A DNA stretch of 64,000 nucleotides from Nesterenkonia sedimenti. GTDB taxonomy: Bacteria; Actinomycetota; Actinomycetes; Actinomycetales; Micrococcaceae. A program made the translations under genes and the position numbers. A model generated the notes under the pieces. It saw only the letters and a program-made list of their open reading frames with translations, was not told the DNA's origin and searched no databases. The stretch's first letter is position 1, and each line of letters starts with the position of its first letter. This document shows, piece by piece, positions 60,229-64,000 of this stretch. Location: the NCBI RefSeq assembly GCF_012641515.1, contig NZ_JABAHY010000001.1:496001-560000 (forward strand), given 5' to 3'.

Positions 60229-62040
60229 CTAGGGAACTAGCCACATGGGAACATATTGAGTCAGAGAGCCGATGGGGTTCAGTCCAATACTGGTGAACTG
60301 TCCTTGGGAGTCCACGGCGAGAATCCCGCCATAGGCCTCACCCTCGACATCAGTCACAACCAGCGCGAAGACCTCATCCAAACCGGCATCCTCTGCCTGC
60401 TCGGCGAGCTCATCAATCTCCACTACCGCACTGGTACCGGGAAGGATCTCCGCACTGAGCTCCTCTGAGGCATTGCCCGCCGCATCGAAGAGCCGGTAGG
60501 TCACCTCAGCGGGAGTTTCACCTGGTGGGGCCAACAGGCGAAGTTCACCCTCAGCCGCCTGGGGGAACAGAGCCCCAGAACCCTCTTGGAGTCCCTCCAC
60601 CGGCGCAGTCCAACTGAAGTCAGGGGCGGGTTCCCCCTCATCCTCCTGAGGTTCCAGGGGTTCGCCGGTGATCGGATCGAGCTCGGTCTCTTCCTCCTCG
60701 ACCTCCACTGCTTCACCGTCACCGGCGCTGCGCACTGCCGAATACAGCGGCTGATCGGAGTTCATGATCAGCTCATAGGTGCCGGTTTCCAGACCATGCA
60801 GCCCCAGCACCGAGACCTGCCCCGGGTCCAGGTGGAAGACCCCGGGTGTCTCCGTGGCGGCCTGACCGTTCTGGTTATAGGCCTGCAGCTCCACGGTCAC
60901 AACTTCATCGCTGGGATTGTGGAACCAGAGCTCGGGGTCCCGCTCCGGATGCCCCACCGGAACTCCCAAGTGGTGATGCTGCTGACGAGGTTCCGCCTGC
61001 CCGCTGAGCAGTTCGGTGCCTTCACCGGTGCCGCCATCGGCCCGAGAAGACTGAAGATGCGCGGCCACCGGGGCTCCGGTAGCAGCAACCTCTACAGCAA
61101 GGGAGTTCTCACCATCGGTGAGTGCGGCCATATTCACCGTGCGCACAGAATCCGCCGGCACCAAGAGGCTGGTCCGGCCGAGATCGCCCGTTGCTCCCTC
61201 GGGGCTGTAGGTGGTGACCTCCACGGTGGCGTCCCGGTCATAGGGATTCGCCAGGGTCAGCAGGGAGTTCGCTCCGGAACCGGTCTCCGGTCCCAGGAAC
61301 CACTGATTGCGCTGAGGCTCAACACATTCGGCTGCCGCCAGCCCGGTCACGGCACCGGAATCGGCCTGGTAGGTCAGCCCACTCAGGGCCGCCGGGGCAT
61401 CCTCAGGGGCGACCTCCTCCAGAGTCTGCACCTGCAGAACCGTGGAACCTGGACCCTCATCCTGAGCCAAAGGCGTGAGACTGCGTTCAGCCAGTGTAGC
61501 GGCGTCGTCGTTCTCTGAATCCTCACCAGCCTCGGTAATGGACTCGGCCTCCCCACGTCCTTCTTGGGTCAGTGGGACCCAGTCGGAGGCGGGGGTGCGC
61601 CCATCGGCGGCGGCGAAGAGCAGCCCGAGGCGCTGCAGCTGCGCGGAATCGTCCCGGTCGTCGTACTCCAGCACACCCTGTTCACTGAGACTGTCCGGCT
61701 CACCGGGCATAGGTGGGCAGACCAGTCGCTGCGGAACCGCCGGGGCTGGTTCGTAATGCGCCGAGACGGCCGACGGCTGGGAGGCGCCCCCATTGATGAA
61801 CTCCAGTCCGGCCGAACCTGCACCTGCGGCGATGATGCCAAGGCCGACGACAACGGCGCCTATCTGGCCCACCCGGTTGCCGCTGGTCTGCTCCTGTTTG
61901 GCTTCCAGCTCCTGGCGTTTCTCCTCGGGGAGTTTGGCCAGCTTCTCCTCTTGGCGGGCAGCACGCTGTTCCTGACGGGCCTGCTGTTTGCGCAGCTTCC
62001 GCTGGGCGCGGATATGCTTTTTGACCTTATTGGGGCTCAT
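60229..62040 (-). CDS. DUF5719 family secreted/membrane protein
   Basis: The 603-residue protein has a very basic, helical cytoplasmic N-terminus (about 1-55, KKHIRAQRKLRKQQARQEQR), one membrane helix (QIGAVVVGLGIIAAGAG) and a long beta-rich outer region with repeated LANPYDRDATVEVTTYSPEG and FHNPSDEVVTVELQAYNQNG modules, as in DUF5719. The function is unknown, but the gene is usually next to the large glycosyltransferase, as here. Four bases overlap that gene (ATGA). Confidence 0.9.
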   Translation of the reverse strand: MSPNKVKKHIRAQRKLRKQQARQEQRAARQEEKLAKLPEEKRQELEAKQEQTSGNRVGQIGAVVVGLGIIAAGAGSAGLEFINGGASQPSAVSAHYEPAPAVPQRLVCPPMPGEPDSLSEQGVLEYDDRDDSAQLQRLGLLFAAADGRTPASDWVPLTQEGRGEAESITEAGEDSENDDAATLAERSLTPLAQDEGPGSTVLQVQTLEEVAPEDAPAALSGLTYQADSGAVTGLAAAECVEPQRNQWFLGPETGSGANSLLTLANPYDRDATVEVTTYSPEGATGDLGRTSLLVPADSVRTVNMAALTDGENSLAVEVAATGAPVAAHLQSSRADGGTGEGTELLSGQAEPRQQHHHLGVPVGHPERDPELWFHNPSDEVVTVELQAYNQNGQAATETPGVFHLDPGQVSVLGLHGLETGTYELIMNSDQPLYSAVRSAGDGEAVEVEEEETELDPITGEPLEPQEDEGEPAPDFSWTAPVEGLQEGSGALFPQAAEGELRLLAPPGETPAEVTYRLFDAAGNASEELSAEILPGTSAVVEIDELAEQAEDAGLDEVFALVVTDVEGEAYGGILAVDSQGQFTSIGLNPIGSLTQYVPMWLVP

Positions 62041-64000
62041 GCCTTCACCTCCCCGGCGGTGACCTGTTGGAGCCGCCAGCTGCGTGGCAGGGGCAGGGCC
62101 ACCAGCAGGAAGATCAGCAGAACTCCGGCCACACCGATCAGGATGGGGTACTGGAACTGGGAGTTATGGCTGATGCTCAGCTGTCCCTGAAGCTCCCCGG
62201 AGGTCGCCTCCGCGGGAAGGTGGAACTGCCGGATCCAGCCCAGTTCCTCAGGATCCACATCGAGACTGTGTGGAGTCACCGGGCGGAGGCGGTCGCCGTC
62301 GAGCTCTGCATGCCAGCCGGCAGCTCGTTCAGCGGCGATCTCTACGTAGTAGTCCTGCCCTTCCTCCAGCGTCAGGGTGCTGCCATCAGCGGTGGTGACC
62401 TCGCTGAGGTCGAGGTTGAGCTGGTTGTTCTGGCTTGGCAGCAGTGCCACTGGTTCGCCCTCGGCGGTGACGATACGCGCCCAGGCAGTTCCGGTTCCGG
62501 AGATTCCGCCGGCTGTGGCCAGCCCTTCGGCTGGGCCAGGATCCAGGCGCCAGAGATTGCCGAAGCCAGTTTCACCCACCGGGACGAGACCCTCGGAGGT
62601 ATCGGCTGCTCGGCTCAGCGCAGTGCCCTGTTCCACCAGGACATAACCAATGCCCAGCTCTGCCATCAGGGGACTGACCTCATCGGAGCCGGGGATCACC
62701 AGCGCCGCGAGCAGTTCGGCCAGGCGCTCCTGGGTGCGGTCCAGTTCGCTGGCTGGCTGCGGTGGCTGCTCGGGGTCTGTCAGACCGGGGATATCGGTGG
62801 CCAGCAGGGGCAGATCATCTACCTCGGCCGCAGTGCGCACCTTATCCAAGGTCTTGCCGCTGCCGGAGACGATCTCTGCGGTGAGACCACCGCCGGGGGT
62901 GCTGTTGAGCACCAGGGTGCGCAGATTGGCTGGGCCGGTGCCCTGATCTGCCGCAGTGGCCGGCAGAGAACGGGTCTGACCGGGTTGGATCAGCACCTCT
63001 TGGCTGTTCACCGCAGTGACGGTCTTCTCATCCAGTGTGGAGTTGGGCAGCAGCCGGGGTGCGGCCCAGAGCACGGCTGAGGCGAAGATCGCCAGAATCA
63101 GGAGGGTCGTGGCCACCGGCGCGAAGATCCCGCCGAGGGAGGATTCGGCAGCAGTGGAGGTGTGCAGGGCACTGAGCCCGGCTGCGATGAGGCATAGCGC
63201 CAGGGCGGAGACCACCGGGCCGATATTGGCCGGGACGAGCTCACCGGCGACATCTCCTGTAGTGGCCCTGGCCGCCAGGGCAGAGTAGCCAAGGAGACCA
63301 CAGCTGGTGAGTCCCGCAGTGAGTACGAGGCCGCGGCGACCCACTGCCAAAAGCGCCAGCAGCGCGATGACCAGCAGAGGGGCTCCCAGAAGCAGTGCCA
63401 TGCGTAGAGACCAGAAGTCATCGCCCAATTCTGGGGGCAGCCAGGCGAGGTTGCCGTCGCCGCCGGTGCCGGGCAGGCCCTCTCGCGGGGTGAAGTAGTG
63501 GGAGAAGCCCAGCAGCTGCTGCCAGATCGCCGCCGGTGCTCCGGCTTCGCTGGTGGGCAGCAGTCTTCCCGGCTCAGAGAGCAGGGCCGCCAGGAGGTTT
63601 CCGCCACGGTCCACAGTGGAGATCACCATGGGCCCGAAGACCACCAGGGCCGGGATGGGCAGCAGCCACAGGACCCGTCCGGAGCGGCCCAGCAGCAGGG
63701 CGGCGATCACACAGCCCAGCACCACCGGCACCAGAAGGATGGGGGCGGCGGCCGTAACAGCCGCAAGCAGCAGGGCCGCGGCGGCGGCAGCTTCACGTCC
63801 AACGCTGAGTCCCCGGCGAGCCCGAACGGCTTTGACCGTGGCCAGCACTGCCAGCGGCAGCAGAATATGAGCCAGCACAGGACCGATCCGTCCCTGGCCC
63901 ACTGCGGTGTGCAGTCCCGGCAGCAGTGCCCAGATGGCGGCTGCGATCACCCGGTGGAAGGTCCTGGGACTCCACAGTCCTGCGGCCCACCAGGCAGTCA
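62037..64000 (-). CDS. Large membrane glycosyltransferase, C-terminal part (runs off the window)
   Basis: The window holds about 654 residues of a protein whose start lies beyond 64000; the frame is open to the edge (TAWWAAGLWSPRTFHR). It has about ten membrane helices (HILLPLAVLATVKAV; LLLGAPLLVIALLALLAVG; TTLLILAIFASAVLWAAP) and a long outer domain (LDPGPAEGLATAGGISGTG), then a last helix and a basic end. This fits the family-2 glycosyltransferases with a polytopic C-terminus that neighbour DUF5719 in actinobacteria, but the catalytic domain is not in view. Confidence 0.78.
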   Translation of the reverse strand, partial: TAWWAAGLWSPRTFHRVIAAAIWALLPGLHTAVGQGRIGPVLAHILLPLAVLATVKAVRARRGLSVGREAAAAAALLLAAVTAAAPILLVPVVLGCVIAALLLGRSGRVLWLLPIPALVVFGPMVISTVDRGGNLLAALLSEPGRLLPTSEAGAPAAIWQQLLGFSHYFTPREGLPGTGGDGNLAWLPPELGDDFWSLRMALLLGAPLLVIALLALLAVGRRGLVLTAGLTSCGLLGYSALAARATTGDVAGELVPANIGPVVSALALCLIAAGLSALHTSTAAESSLGGIFAPVATTLLILAIFASAVLWAAPRLLPNSTLDEKTVTAVNSQEVLIQPGQTRSLPATAADQGTGPANLRTLVLNSTPGGGLTAEIVSGSGKTLDKVRTAAEVDDLPLLATDIPGLTDPEQPPQPASELDRTQERLAELLAALVIPGSDEVSPLMAELGIGYVLVEQGTALSRAADTSEGLVPVGETGFGNLWRLDPGPAEGLATAGGISGTGTAWARIVTAEGEPVALLPSQNNQLNLDLSEVTTADGSTLTLEEGQDYYVEIAAERAAGWHAELDGDRLRPVTPHSLDVDPEELGWIRQFHLPAEATSGELQGQLSISHNSQFQYPILIGVAGVLLIFLLVALPLPRSWRLQQVTAGEVKA

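Overview
The window is G+C-rich, densely coded bacterial chromosome from an actinobacterium, most likely Micrococcales and probably close to Micrococcaceae. Supporting signs are the gene order (ABC-F ATPase, ispE, rsmA, tatD; glmU, prs, rplY, pth, then mfd further on), protein O-mannosyltransferase next to rsmI, actinobacterial families (DUF3499, DUF5719, DUF3817, DUF2505, TIGR01906, Ada-AlkA fusion), many GTG starts, and several start codons that lie 6-9 bases behind a TAnnnT -10 box (probable leaderless mRNAs). No rRNA, CRISPR array, transposase or prophage was seen. No gene-free stretch exceeds 300 bases.

Layout. 1-3.7 kb: mfd, with the end of a convergent gene before it. 3.7-20.3 kb: an accessory block between mfd and pth, which are normally close together. 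It holds a maleylpyruvate-isomerase-like gene, a pentapeptide protein, an alkylation-repair pair (ada-alkA, ogt), a DUF222 HNH nuclease, several small regulator/target pairs (MerR/VOC, MerR/aminoglycoside-kinase-like, TetR/FAD monooxygenase, SoxR/quinone reductase/MFS), a LmbE-type deacetylase, a ClpP pair, a serpin lipoprotein and a cation antiporter. It also holds at least four genes or cassettes collapsed by internal deletion. 20.4-24.9 kb: housekeeping run glmU-prs-rplY-pth and tRNA-Gln. 25.0-33.7 kb: second accessory block between tRNA-Gln and the ABC-F gene. It contains an XRE regulator divergent from a three-gene membrane-protein cluster (VWA protein, 57-residue membrane peptide, VWA-less paralogue), a Ser/Thr kinase facing that cluster, a decayed DUF11 surface-protein gene, an AhpD-like protein and an FMN reductase. 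33.7-45.1 kb: ABC-F, TauE exporter, ispE-rsmA-tatD, long-chain acyl-CoA ligase, rsmI divergent from pmt, 5-FTHF cyclo-ligase, and an FmdB zinc-ribbon gene behind a perfect CIRCE element. 45.1-64 kb: SAF/CpaB-like protein, a large helicase-like ATPase with an altered Walker A, guaA, DUF3817, SURF1, glyoxalase-like protein, TIGR01906 protein, SpoIIM/RDD pair, ahcY with a Trm112 protein, DUF3499, two coupled lipoproteins (one frameshifted), DUF5719 and the C-terminal part of a large membrane glycosyltransferase.

How it works together. The backbone makes UDP-GlcNAc, PRPP, GMP, isoprenoid precursors and S-adenosylhomocysteine turnover, and processes rRNA and tRNA. The accessory blocks carry stress and detoxification genes under local regulators. 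The least familiar intact system is the VWA / small membrane protein / VWA-less paralogue / Ser-Thr kinase cluster at 25.0-30.9 kb, which has a clear sigma-70 promoter overlapped by paired TTTGC-N4-GCAA operator-like repeats. The most unusual regulatory signal is the HrcA-type CIRCE element in front of fmdB. The most unusual structural theme is repeated gene collapse by internal deletion in the mfd-pth block.
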